The position numbers and the translations under genes are program-made. From NCBI GenBank assembly GCA_017475045.1, contig JAFVGH010000097.1:93491-157490 (forward strand): a stretch of 64,000 nucleotides of DNA. The letters are read 5' to 3'. This document shows, one piece after another, positions 41,829-49,686 of this stretch. Every line of letters starts with the position of its first letter. Positions within the stretch are counted from its first letter, which is position 1. The stretch comes from Fibrobacter sp. (GTDB taxonomy: Bacteria; Fibrobacterota; Fibrobacteria; Fibrobacterales; Fibrobacteraceae). Under the pieces are notes generated by a model. It did no database searches, was not told the DNA's origin, and saw nothing but the letters and a program-made list of their open reading frames with translations.

Positions 41829-41894
41829 ATGTGTAATGTGTGACGTGTAATGTGAAATTAGTCATCTCACACCCCACACTTCACATTTCACACT
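41829..41894. repeat. GTG-rich hairpin repeat, second copy
   Basis: Left arm of TGTGTAATG/TGTGAAAT units, a TAGTCATC loop and a right arm of TCACACC/TTCACATTTCACAC units. Same design as 187-244. It lies between pfk and the TPR gene. Confidence 0.5.
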
Positions 41895-41897
41895 TTT

Positions 41898-43244
41898 CTA
41901 CTTCCTTCCCTTGCCCTTTCCGGAGAAGTAGTCCTGCTGGCGGGTCGCACCCAGCACGGCGTGCCAGAGCGGTCCGTTGGGATTGATCTTCTTGCGTTCA
42001 TTGACGGCGTATTCTATAGGCACGTGGCTGAACTGTTCGTTCATGCTGCCCACCACCATGTCGGTCTTGCCTGCCATGCCTGCGTGTACGGCGCTTTCGG
42101 CCAGCTGGAAGCAGAAGATGGCGTCGGTTCCCTTGGCGGGAATGCTACGGACCATGTAGCTCGGGTCAAAGTACTTGATGTTGACTTCCTTGCCCACCTT
42201 GTCGAAGTGGTTCTTGATTTCGCGGGTCAAGAATTCACCGATGTCGTTCTTCAGGATGTTGCCGCTGGCATCTTTGCGTTCGGGAAGGTCCTTGAACAGT
42301 TCCTGCCCGGCACCTTCGGCGACAGCGATGACGGCATGGGTCTTTCCGCTGCCGTAGCGGCTTTCGAGAGCCTTGAAAAGGCCGTTCTCGCCTTCCAGCG
42401 TGAAGGGCACCTCTGGAATGAGGCAGAAGTTCACCACTGTGGTGGCCAAAGCCGCGTAGGCAGCGATAAAGCCGGAGTCACGTCCCATAAGCTTCACGAG
42501 CCCGAGTCCGTTGAAAGCTCCGTTGGCTTCGTTGTGGGCGCTGGTAATAACGTCTGTAGCGCTGAGCACCGCCGTCTCGAAACCGAACGTACGGTCGATA
42601 AGGTTCAGGTCGTTGTCGATGGTCTTTGGAATGCCGATGACAGAAATAGGCTGGCGACGCTTCTTCACCTCTTCGGCAATAGCGTGTGCACCCCGGAGGG
42701 TTCCGTCACCGCCGATGCAGAACAGCACGTTGATGTTCAGCCGCATGAGGGTATCCACCATGATGGAGGGTTCCTGCATGCCGCGGGAGCTTCCGAGAAT
42801 AGTGCCGCCGTCATCCTGGATGGCGTCTACCACGTCGGGGTTCAGCATGATGGGCGGGTAGCCGTAGGCCGGGTTCAGTCCGCGGTAACCGTAAGGTATG
42901 CCGAAGATATTCCGGACGCCGTAGTCAAACCAAAGCACCTGTACAAGGCCCTTGATAACGTTATTCAAACCGGGGCACAGGCCACCGCAGGTCACGATAC
43001 CTGCGCGGGTCCAGGCGGGGTCATGAAAAATTGTCTCGCGGGGTCCCGCCGCTTCGAGGGAGGGAATTTCCTTTCCGCTGTCGACAAACTTCTTGATACG
43101 GTTCACATCGGTGGTAAGGCTTATGCGGTCGTCGTCAGAGACGAACTGCACTCCCTTCATGGGGGATTTCAGGGTTCCCGTTCCCACCGTTTCGATGGAG
43201 AGGTCGTACTGTTCCGGATTGTTGAGAATATCTTCTTGCGTCAT
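41898..43244 (-). CDS. pfkA: 6-phosphofructokinase, plant-like ATP-dependent type
   Basis: Phosphorylates fructose 6-phosphate in glycolysis. The 448-residue product has CGGLCPGLNNVIKGLV, GGDGTLRGAHAIAEE, GIPKTIDNDLNLIDRTFGFETA, MGRDSGFIA and YGYRGL. It is longer than the 320-residue E. coli type and belongs to the clade that includes plant and trypanosome enzymes. Gly after GGD favours ATP over pyrophosphate, while the Lys in PKTIDND is otherwise a pyrophosphate feature; plant-type ATP enzymes have both. The start at 43244 (MTQEDILNNPEQY) has no visible Shine-Dalgarno. Confidence 0.9.
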   Translation of the reverse strand: MTQEDILNNPEQYDLSIETVGTGTLKSPMKGVQFVSDDDRISLTTDVNRIKKFVDSGKEIPSLEAAGPRETIFHDPAWTRAGIVTCGGLCPGLNNVIKGLVQVLWFDYGVRNIFGIPYGYRGLNPAYGYPPIMLNPDVVDAIQDDGGTILGSSRGMQEPSIMVDTLMRLNINVLFCIGGDGTLRGAHAIAEEVKKRRQPISVIGIPKTIDNDLNLIDRTFGFETAVLSATDVITSAHNEANGAFNGLGLVKLMGRDSGFIAAYAALATTVVNFCLIPEVPFTLEGENGLFKALESRYGSGKTHAVIAVAEGAGQELFKDLPERKDASGNILKNDIGEFLTREIKNHFDKVGKEVNIKYFDPSYMVRSIPAKGTDAIFCFQLAESAVHAGMAGKTDMVVGSMNEQFSHVPIEYAVNERKKINPNGPLWHAVLGATRQQDYFSGKGKGRK

Positions 43245-43365
43245 GGCAATAAAAATATATAATTCAGGATTTGGAAGTTTCTGTAATCCATAAATCGGAA
43301 GTCGGAATGTCATTCTCCGGAGGAGAAACGGTGCGCCTTTTACATTTTCTGGTAAGGAATGCGCG

Positions 43366-45159
43366 TTATATCTCTAGCGGCGGGAAATGGATCTTGGTGC
43401 GTAGGCCGGGTCCGGCGTTTTCCATCTCGATTTTCATGTTGGTGAGGGTGCAGAGCTTTTTCACCATGGAAAGTCCGATACCCGTTCCGCTTGTCCTGCG
43501 GGTCATCTCGTTTTCGACGCGGTAGAATTCCTGGAACACCTTTTTCATTTCGGCGGGCGGGATACCCGGACCATAGTCGCGAACGGCCAGGTACACGTCG
43601 GTTTCCTTGATGCGGAGCTCTATGACGATCATCTTGTAGTCCGCATCCTTGGAGAACTTCAGCGAGTTGTCTACCAGGTTCATCAGGATCTGCATAATGG
43701 CATCCCGGTCCATCATCAGGGTGATGTCCCGAACATCGGTATCCGAAGATACGGTGAGCTCAAATCCGTGCTTTTCGACGTTCTTGCTGTAGGTGGCTAC
43801 AAAGTCGTCCAGCACGGCCTTGGGCCTGTCCTTGGCGAGCTGCACGTTCCAGCGATCGCCATCCAGCTTGGAGAGGTTCAGCACGTTCTGGATCAGGCGC
43901 GTGAGCCGGTCGGCTTCGCTGGCGATTTGTCCGTAGTATTTCTGCTTTTTCTCTTCGTTTGCCACCCAAGAATTTTGCAGCAGCTCTGCATACATACGGA
44001 TAGACGTTAGCGGGGTCTTCAGTTCGTGACTCACGGCAGAAATAAAGTCCTGCCGTTTCTTGGCCAGATTCAGTTCGCTTTTGGTTAGGCGGTAGATGGC
44101 CACAAGGCCGCCTCCCAAGATGATAAGCACCACGGCGCCGAGGAAAATCAAGAAGGTGGCACCTCTAGAGTCGTCCCTGTTCTTCATGTGCATTACCAGG
44201 GAAATGCTGTTGAGGGGCGGAGTCAGCTTGGTAGAAAAAATTTCCTGAGACGCATCCATGGTGCCGAAGGCAAGGAGCGTTTTCGTGCCGTCTCGGAATT
44301 CCAACACAAGGTCTTTTTCAAGGGGGTAGAACTGGGTTTCGTTTTGGACCAGACTGTTCAAGTAGGCCCTGGTGTCTACAATGTAGCCTTGGATGAAAAG
44401 TTCGCTGCCCCGCGTGACGTTACGATAAAAAACAATATAGTCGCTGTTGATTTTCGCCATGAAGGGCTCAATTTCCACTTCAAGGTTGTAGTTCACCGTG
44501 GCCGCGGTTAGGCTGTCCATGTCCTGGGATTCGGCATTGAACGCGATGTTTTCCATTTCCGAAGTGGTTTCAACGCGGTGGGGTCTTGCGATTTCTTTTT
44601 TCTCGTGATGGTCCAGTTTCGGGTCTTGTTTGTAGATGTAGTCGATAACCTTTTCCACAGAATCTCTGGGCTGGGCCATGGCCTCGATACCATGGTTCTC
44701 GATATCGAGTTCTTTCAGGATAGCTCTGATCTTGTTACGCACCTCTTCGCGACGCATCCTTTCGGCTTGCGGAATCTGTTCCAGGAGAATTTGTCCGAAA
44801 CGGCCTTCGGGCAGGAACGGCGTGCGGAGAGTGTTGTCGGGGGTGAGCTGGAAATGCCCTACAAGGCCTGTGTATTGGCTGGTGATAGGGTAGTCCACCA
44901 GTTCAGACAAAGTATTTTCTTCGCCTCCAATCACCTGCACGGTACGGATGAACCCGTATTCGGAGTAGGAACGTTTTTCTTCGACAGCCAGGTCACGGGC
45001 AAGCTTCTGGTTCAGGGTGTTGGCCACGAACATGGCGTGTCCCGTGTAGAGCGAGTTGGTACCTAACTGCAACTGCGAATACGACTGGTAAAGAAGTATT
45101 ACCAGCGGTATTGTAATAACAACAAAGATGGATGCGAAGATTACGTGGACTTTGTGCAT
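43366..45159 (-). CDS. Membrane sensor histidine kinase
   Basis: The 597-residue product has two membrane spans (VIFASIFVVITIPLVILL near residue 10; ATFLIFLGAVVLIILGGGLVAI near 345) that bracket a large periplasmic sensor domain. The cytosolic part has the H-box SHELKTPLTSIRMYAELL, the N-box LVDNSLKFS, and the G-boxes YGPGIPPAEMKKVFQEFYR and GTGIGLSMVKKL. It has no HAMP domain. It overlaps the response-regulator gene by 19 nt, so the two form a pair. The signal is unknown. Confidence 0.9.
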   Translation of the reverse strand: MHKVHVIFASIFVVITIPLVILLYQSYSQLQLGTNSLYTGHAMFVANTLNQKLARDLAVEEKRSYSEYGFIRTVQVIGGEENTLSELVDYPITSQYTGLVGHFQLTPDNTLRTPFLPEGRFGQILLEQIPQAERMRREEVRNKIRAILKELDIENHGIEAMAQPRDSVEKVIDYIYKQDPKLDHHEKKEIARPHRVETTSEMENIAFNAESQDMDSLTAATVNYNLEVEIEPFMAKINSDYIVFYRNVTRGSELFIQGYIVDTRAYLNSLVQNETQFYPLEKDLVLEFRDGTKTLLAFGTMDASQEIFSTKLTPPLNSISLVMHMKNRDDSRGATFLIFLGAVVLIILGGGLVAIYRLTKSELNLAKKRQDFISAVSHELKTPLTSIRMYAELLQNSWVANEEKKQKYYGQIASEADRLTRLIQNVLNLSKLDGDRWNVQLAKDRPKAVLDDFVATYSKNVEKHGFELTVSSDTDVRDITLMMDRDAIMQILMNLVDNSLKFSKDADYKMIVIELRIKETDVYLAVRDYGPGIPPAEMKKVFQEFYRVENEMTRRTSGTGIGLSMVKKLCTLTNMKIEMENAGPGLRTKIHFPPLEI

Positions 45160-45869
45160 TCAGGAGTCGAACACATCTGGTAGCCTTCACCACGGAACGT
45201 TACCAGGAACTTCGGGTGAGAAGGATCATCTTCGATTTTCTTGCGGAGCTTGGTGATGTGGATATCCACGGTGCGGGTGTCCACGGAATCGGCGTTCTCG
45301 TAGCCCCAGACCTTGCGCAGCAGTTCGGAGCGGGGAACGGCGTGGTCGCGGTTGGTCCACAGGTATTCGAGAATCTCCACTTCCTTACGGGTAAAGGCAA
45401 TCTCTTCGTTGCCGCGTGTACCGCGGTATTCGCGGAAATCAATCTTCAGGTTGCCGGCGACAAGCTTGCCTTCGTTCTCGGCGCTCTGACGGCTACGGCG
45501 GAGCACAGCCTCGATACGGGCGAGCAGCATGGGCACGGAGAAGGGCTTCGGGATATAGTCGTCGGCGCCGTACTTGAGGCCGTTGATAATATCCTCGTCG
45601 GAATTCTTGGCAGAAAGGATGATGATAGGAACACTTCTGTCTTTCTCTCGAATCCTGTCACATACGGTGAAGCCGTCGATTCCAGGGAGCATTAAATCCA
45701 GAAGGATCAGTCCGTACTGGCCGGTCAGGGCTTCTGTAAGGCCCGTTTCGCCGTCGGCACAATGCTTCACGTTGTAACCGTTCAATTCGCAAAGGTCAAT
45801 CAAACCTTCGGCAATGGCAATTTCGTCTTCGATAATGAGAATGCTTGTGTTGCTAGAGTTCTGACTCAT
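45141..45869 (-). CDS. OmpR-type response regulator
   Basis: The 242-residue product has a receiver domain (SILIIEDEIAIAEGL; phosphorylated Asp in LILLDLMLPGIDGF; Lys in DDYIPKPFS) and a winged-helix DNA-binding domain (FTRKEVEILEYLWTNRDHAVPRSELLRKVWG and TVDIHITKLRKKIEDDPSHPKFLVTFRGEGYQM). It partners the kinase encoded after it. The start at 45869 follows AAAGGA; an upstream frame adds five residues. The outer-membrane gene ends 23 nt before it, so its expression may be linked. Confidence 0.95.
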   Translation of the reverse strand: MSQNSSNTSILIIEDEIAIAEGLIDLCELNGYNVKHCADGETGLTEALTGQYGLILLDLMLPGIDGFTVCDRIREKDRSVPIIILSAKNSDEDIINGLKYGADDYIPKPFSVPMLLARIEAVLRRSRQSAENEGKLVAGNLKIDFREYRGTRGNEEIAFTRKEVEILEYLWTNRDHAVPRSELLRKVWGYENADSVDTRTVDIHITKLRKKIEDDPSHPKFLVTFRGEGYQMCSTPECTKST

Positions 45870-45892
45870 CTTTTTTCCTTTCAATTCAAATC

Positions 45893-46708
45893 TTAGAGGG
45901 CGAATCCGCCACCCACTTCCAGGGTCATGTTGCCTGCATCGATTTCCTTCGGGTAGTCGCCACCGAAGTAGTACTTGAAGTTACAATAGGCGGCAATGGG
46001 GATAAGGGGGAGCTTGGCGCGCATACCCACCAGCACGTGACCACCGATGCTGGTTTTCAGGCCTTCGTCCATGGCCTTGTCCTGGACACGCTGCTTGAGG
46101 GTCTGGCCGAGGTCTTCCAGTTCCTTGGCTTTCTCCTGCAGGGCTTTGGCATCCAGGTCTTTTGTCTGGGCTGCGCTGGCAATCATGTCGGCGATGGCGG
46201 GGTCATTGATAACGCCCTGCACAAAGCTCTGGTTCAGCACGAAGCTGTTCAGGTGGTAGGTCACACCGCCGCCGATATAGGGGCGAAGGACGGGGATAAA
46301 GGTAATGGGGTAGGTCAGGGACACGTCCAGGTTGCTGGCCACGAACTTGGGGTTTGCCTTTCCAAAGGGGGTGCCTGCCAGTTCAATTTCCAGCGGGAGC
46401 TCGGTGGGCGGATTTTTGCCCGTGGGGTCATTCACGAAGAGGCTTGCATCGTAGGAGCCGAACTGAATGTTGTAGGTGGCTTCGATGTCGAAGATGGGCA
46501 GCAGGTCAATCCACAGCTTGAAGCCGAAGCCCTGCATGGTGCCGTCAAAGCCTTCATGGCTGAAGTCGATTCCCTTGGCGACTTCTGCCTTTCCGGCACC
46601 CTTCATCTTGGTGCCGAATCCGGGGGCGTAGTGGCCACCGATACCGATAATAGCGAAGGACTGGGTGGCGAGCAAAGCCGCCGCTGCAAGAATGACTTTG
46701 AAATTCAT
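45893..46708 (-). CDS. Predicted outer-membrane beta-barrel protein
   Basis: The 271-residue product has a signal peptide (ILAAAALLATQSFA) and alternating beta-type sequence with Gly and aromatic residues: FGFKLWIDLLPIFDIEATYNIQFGSY, VTYPITFIPVLRPYIGGGVTYHL, and a final NMTLEVGGGFAL. Residues about 165-215 (ALQEKAKELEDLGQTLKQRV) form a helical insert, unusual in a barrel. It resembles small OmpA/OmpW-like barrels of Fibrobacter but no name is given. It precedes the two-component genes on the same strand. Confidence 0.65.
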   Translation of the reverse strand: MNFKVILAAAALLATQSFAIIGIGGHYAPGFGTKMKGAGKAEVAKGIDFSHEGFDGTMQGFGFKLWIDLLPIFDIEATYNIQFGSYDASLFVNDPTGKNPPTELPLEIELAGTPFGKANPKFVASNLDVSLTYPITFIPVLRPYIGGGVTYHLNSFVLNQSFVQGVINDPAIADMIASAAQTKDLDAKALQEKAKELEDLGQTLKQRVQDKAMDEGLKTSIGGHVLVGMRAKLPLIPIAAYCNFKYYFGGDYPKEIDAGNMTLEVGGGFAL

Positions 46709-46824
46709 AGTGATTCCTCGTTGATGCTTTACAAAGAAACGATATAAATTTTTAAGGCCGGTGTCGGCCGGCCTGGGTTAAAAATCCACAATTTTGGGGG
46801 CGAACTCTTGGCGTGTTTTTTCCA

Positions 46825-48219
46825 CTACTTGATGGCCGGAACGATAAGTAGCACTTTCTGGCCCTTGCGGATCGAAATCTTGTCGAATTTGTATACACCC
46901 ACGGTTTCTCCGTGGGGGCCAAGGGCCGCAACGTTCACGTCGTGGCTACCCGGCTGGACGGGCAGGCGGGTCATATAGAATGAGTTGGGCAAGAATAGAC
47001 CTATGCGCAGGTCGGCTTGCTCCAGCTGGCTCTGGCCCACGTCCACGGCGATGTTTTTCAGCAGGTCGAAAATGCCGTTGCCCGTGTTGGTGGCTTGCTT
47101 GGCCTTCTGGGCGGCGATGGTGCGGAGAATTACGCGAACAGCTGTGCGGGTAATGACGGTGTTACGCTCGTCATCCATATTCTGCCGCAGTTCCTGATCC
47201 ACGTCCATGACCTTCTCGGGCCTTAGTCGGGGCTGGTTGTCCAGCGATACTTCGAACTTGTCTACGCGGCTCTTGTACTTGCGAACTTCGGGTAGTGCAA
47301 ACCCGATGTGGAACGTGCCGCTACCGGCGCCAGGTACAGGGGGCGCCACCAGGGTAAAGGACATCTGCCTTCCGGTCTCGCCGTCCTTGTAGTACAGGTT
47401 CATGGCGCCTGCGCTCACGAATGTTCCAGACAGGTACATCTCGCCGAGAATAGGGCTATGGCCTGCATAGCCAAGCACGATGATTTCCTGGCCCTGTTCC
47501 CGGACAGCGGTGGCCTTGGGCGTGCTTGCAAGTTCCGGTTTTTTCAGGGCGCGGATATCGTCTTCGCGCTCCATACGGCGCAAACTTTCGGTGGCGAATT
47601 CGAAGAATTCCTTCGGGACGCCCATTTTGCTTTCGTCAAAGGCCTTGATGGCCTTGATGTACGCGATGGCCGCCTCGTCTTCGTCACCGTCCAGCTCGTA
47701 GACCAGGGCCTGCAGGTAACGCAGGTAACCATTGTCGTTTACTTTGTCCTTATCCTTCTGGTAAAGGGCGTTCATGGCGATCTGCGAACGCTTGACTTCT
47801 ACCAGGGCGCCGTCCAGATCCATCTTGGCCAGATAGTTCAGAATCTGGTACTGGTACATGGTCAAGAGCTCGAAGGGCCTTGCGCGGTAAGGGCGGGTGT
47901 TGTCGTTAGTAAGGACAGCTGCCGCCTCGTTGGTCAAGGATTTGGTGTAGAGATCTTCGTAGATCTTTTCGGCCTGGGCCAGGTTCTTGATGCTCTCGTC
48001 GAAGTTACGGTTGTAATGGTGGAGGATTCCCAGGTCGTAGTAATACAGGAACTCACTGTTGGAACCGTAAAGGTCATCCTTCTCCTTCTTCACCTCGGCG
48101 ATGGTGGCCTCGAAGCCTTTCTTTTCCAGGGTCGGGGAAAGCGTCTCGTAACGCGTCATGGACTTGTTGGCACATGACGTCAAGAGAATCGCTGTAAGAA
48201 GAAGGAGTAGCTTTTTCAT
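46825..48219 (-). CDS. Lipoprotein of the COG3014 type with TPR-like repeats
   Basis: The 464-residue product has a lipobox (LLTAILLTSCANK), a helical TPR-like region (residues 40-240: YDLGILHHYNRNFDESIKNLAQAEKIYEDL), and a beta-rich C-terminal part (ITRTAVRVILRTIAAQKAKQ; VQPGSHDVNVAALGPHGETVG). This pattern is that of an uncharacterised lipoprotein family (COG3014) often encoded next to LpoB-type proteins. The lpoB-like gene ends 10 nt before it, so the pair is probably an operon serving peptidoglycan synthesis at the outer membrane. Confidence 0.75.
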   Translation of the reverse strand: MKKLLLLLTAILLTSCANKSMTRYETLSPTLEKKGFEATIAEVKKEKDDLYGSNSEFLYYYDLGILHHYNRNFDESIKNLAQAEKIYEDLYTKSLTNEAAAVLTNDNTRPYRARPFELLTMYQYQILNYLAKMDLDGALVEVKRSQIAMNALYQKDKDKVNDNGYLRYLQALVYELDGDEDEAAIAYIKAIKAFDESKMGVPKEFFEFATESLRRMEREDDIRALKKPELASTPKATAVREQGQEIIVLGYAGHSPILGEMYLSGTFVSAGAMNLYYKDGETGRQMSFTLVAPPVPGAGSGTFHIGFALPEVRKYKSRVDKFEVSLDNQPRLRPEKVMDVDQELRQNMDDERNTVITRTAVRVILRTIAAQKAKQATNTGNGIFDLLKNIAVDVGQSQLEQADLRIGLFLPNSFYMTRLPVQPGSHDVNVAALGPHGETVGVYKFDKISIRKGQKVLLIVPAIK

Positions 48220-48229
48220 AAGATGACGA

Positions 48230-48835
48230 TTACATCTTCACGCTGTCTTTGGAGACGAACTTCTTGATCTTCTTGTCACCCACCCAGACCTTGCGGTGGC
48301 TCTGGATATCGGTGAGTTCCAGGTCGACCTGGTAGTAGATGACCTGTTCGCCACCTTCCTGGTCCACGATGGAGTTCAGCGTTCCGGTGAGCATCAGGTC
48401 GGCGCCGATTTCCTGGCCGGCGTCCTTGCGGGTTTCTTCGGTGGCGTTGCCGGCCTGGCTGGCAAGCTCGTTACGCAGTTCGGCACGTTCTTCGGCGTTG
48501 GCCACAAAGTCAGCCTTGCCCGAATTGATCAGGGCGCGTTCCATGTCCTTCACGAAGGTTTCCACGTTGATGTGTTCGTGGCTCTTGTTGCGGATCTTGC
48601 CGATGACCACGGTGGGCACCACGCCACCCTTCTGCTGGATCATGTTCTGGTACCAGGGACGGTTCAGGCAGTCGGTAATCATCTCGTCGGCCACCAGGCG
48701 GGAGTCGGTGTCGTTCCAGGCGCCGGAAAGGTCGGTGACGGAGTTTTCGTCGATGCGGGTAACTTTCTTGCCGCCGGAGCAGCCCATGAGGGCGGCGAGA
48801 CTTGCGCAAAGGCAGAGTGTCAAAATCTTGGACAT
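48230..48835 (-). CDS. lpoB: LpoB-type activator lipoprotein of penicillin-binding protein 1B
   Basis: The 201-residue product has a lipobox (LAALMGCSGG), then SRLVADEMITDCLNRPW, VPTVVIGKIRNKSHEHINVETFVKDMERALINSGKADFV and ADLMLTGTLNSIVDQEGG, the pattern of the LpoB family, outer-membrane lipoproteins that stimulate bifunctional peptidoglycan synthases. It lies next to the COG3014-type lipoprotein gene and after the PEGA gene, a cluster seen in other phyla. The partner PBP is not in this window. Confidence 0.85.
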   Translation of the reverse strand: MSKILTLCLCASLAALMGCSGGKKVTRIDENSVTDLSGAWNDTDSRLVADEMITDCLNRPWYQNMIQQKGGVVPTVVIGKIRNKSHEHINVETFVKDMERALINSGKADFVANAEERAELRNELASQAGNATEETRKDAGQEIGADLMLTGTLNSIVDQEGGEQVIYYQVDLELTDIQSHRKVWVGDKKIKKFVSKDSVKM

Positions 48836-48904
48836 GGTTTTCTCCTGTTTTCAGGTTTAAAGTTTACAAAGGTTAATATAGCTAAATAAGTGGCCAGGAC
48901 CAAC

Positions 48905-48931
48905 AAAAAAGCCCCGGCTTTTGGCCGGGGA
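48905..48931 (-). terminator. Terminator after the PEGA gene
   Basis: GCCCCGGC-TTTTG-GCCGGGG, preceded on the plus strand by AAAAAA, which gives the T run on the minus strand. Confidence 0.85.
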
Positions 48932-48934
48932 ATT

Positions 48935-48962
48935 GAGATTCCGTGTCGAGCACGGAATGACG
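48935..48962. repeat. Short palindromic repeat, copy 2
   Basis: ATTCCGTG pairs with CACGGAAT across TCGAG, flanked by GAG and GACG. Compared with copy 1 (ATTCCGGG/CCCGGAAT), the inner base pair has changed on both sides. Confidence 0.7.
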
Positions 48963-48983
48963 CTGTTGAAAATGTCGCGAGAA

Positions 48984-49523
48984 TTATCTCTTGTACTTCT
49001 TGCCCTTGGAAGCGTCCAGGGTGACTTCGGCGGTTTCTTCGCCACGGACAGTCACCAGTTCTTCGGCAGAGCGGCCGTTGCTGCATTCGGCGCGGACAAC
49101 GTGGTCGCCGGCGTCGAGGCTGGTGATGGTGAGGGCGGCGCCATCGGTCTTGTCGGCGTTGTCACCGTCAACGTAGATCAGGCACTTGCCGGGGATGGTG
49201 GTCACCTTGATGTTGCCCTTGGGAATCTTGGTACCGAAGTCAAACTTGTTGCGCTTGTCGTTACCGGGCCACACGTTTACGCGCTGGTTCACCAGTTCAA
49301 AACCCTGGTCGATCACCACCAGAGTCTGACGGCCAGACTTGACGGCCATATTTTCGATGGGGCTCTTGCCCAGCAGTTCACCGCCCAGGTAAACATCGCT
49401 GTTAGGCGGGTTGGTAATGATAGTCACGTTGGCGGCCTTGCCACGAGGAGGTGGATCGTCGTCGGCGACGGCAGAGGTGAAAAGGAATGCGACCATCAAG
49501 GCCAGAATGTACAGTTTCTTCAT
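48984..49523 (-). CDS. Exported PEGA-domain protein
   Basis: The 179-residue product has a signal peptide (ILALMVAFLFTSAVA) and two PEGA-type repeats: ANVTIITNPPNSDVYLGGELLGKSPIENMAVKSGRQTLVV and GNIKVTTIPGKCLIYVDGDNADKTDGAALTITSLDAGDHVVRA. PEGA repeats are small beta-sandwich folds of surface proteins. It ends in KGKKYKR. It lies upstream of the lpoB-COG3014 pair, after a terminator, so it is probably a separate unit but in the same neighbourhood. Confidence 0.85.
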   Translation of the reverse strand: MKKLYILALMVAFLFTSAVADDDPPPRGKAANVTIITNPPNSDVYLGGELLGKSPIENMAVKSGRQTLVVIDQGFELVNQRVNVWPGNDKRNKFDFGTKIPKGNIKVTTIPGKCLIYVDGDNADKTDGAALTITSLDAGDHVVRAECSNGRSAEELVTVRGEETAEVTLDASKGKKYKR

Positions 49524-49621
49524 GGATTGCTCCTGTTTGTTTAATAAAACTCGTTGTTTTCAGTGAATATAAATTTTTTTCCGCCGGAAAACCGAAAAAT
49601 TGCCAAAAAAGCCCGAAAAAG

Positions 49622-49664
49622 GCTCACACCCCCACATCTCACATTCCACATCCCACACCAAACC
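49622..49664. repeat. CACA-rich repeat arm (third copy of the GTG-rich family)
   Basis: Runs of CTCACA, CCACATC, TCACATTCC and CCCACACC without a clear partner arm. It lies before the ABC-class ATPase gene. Confidence 0.4.
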
Positions 49665-49686
49665 TCTATTTTCTATCTTCTCGGGT

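Noticed and set aside
41961..43262. 433-codon open frame antisense to pfk
   Set aside because: Shadow frame opposite an unmistakable phosphofructokinase.
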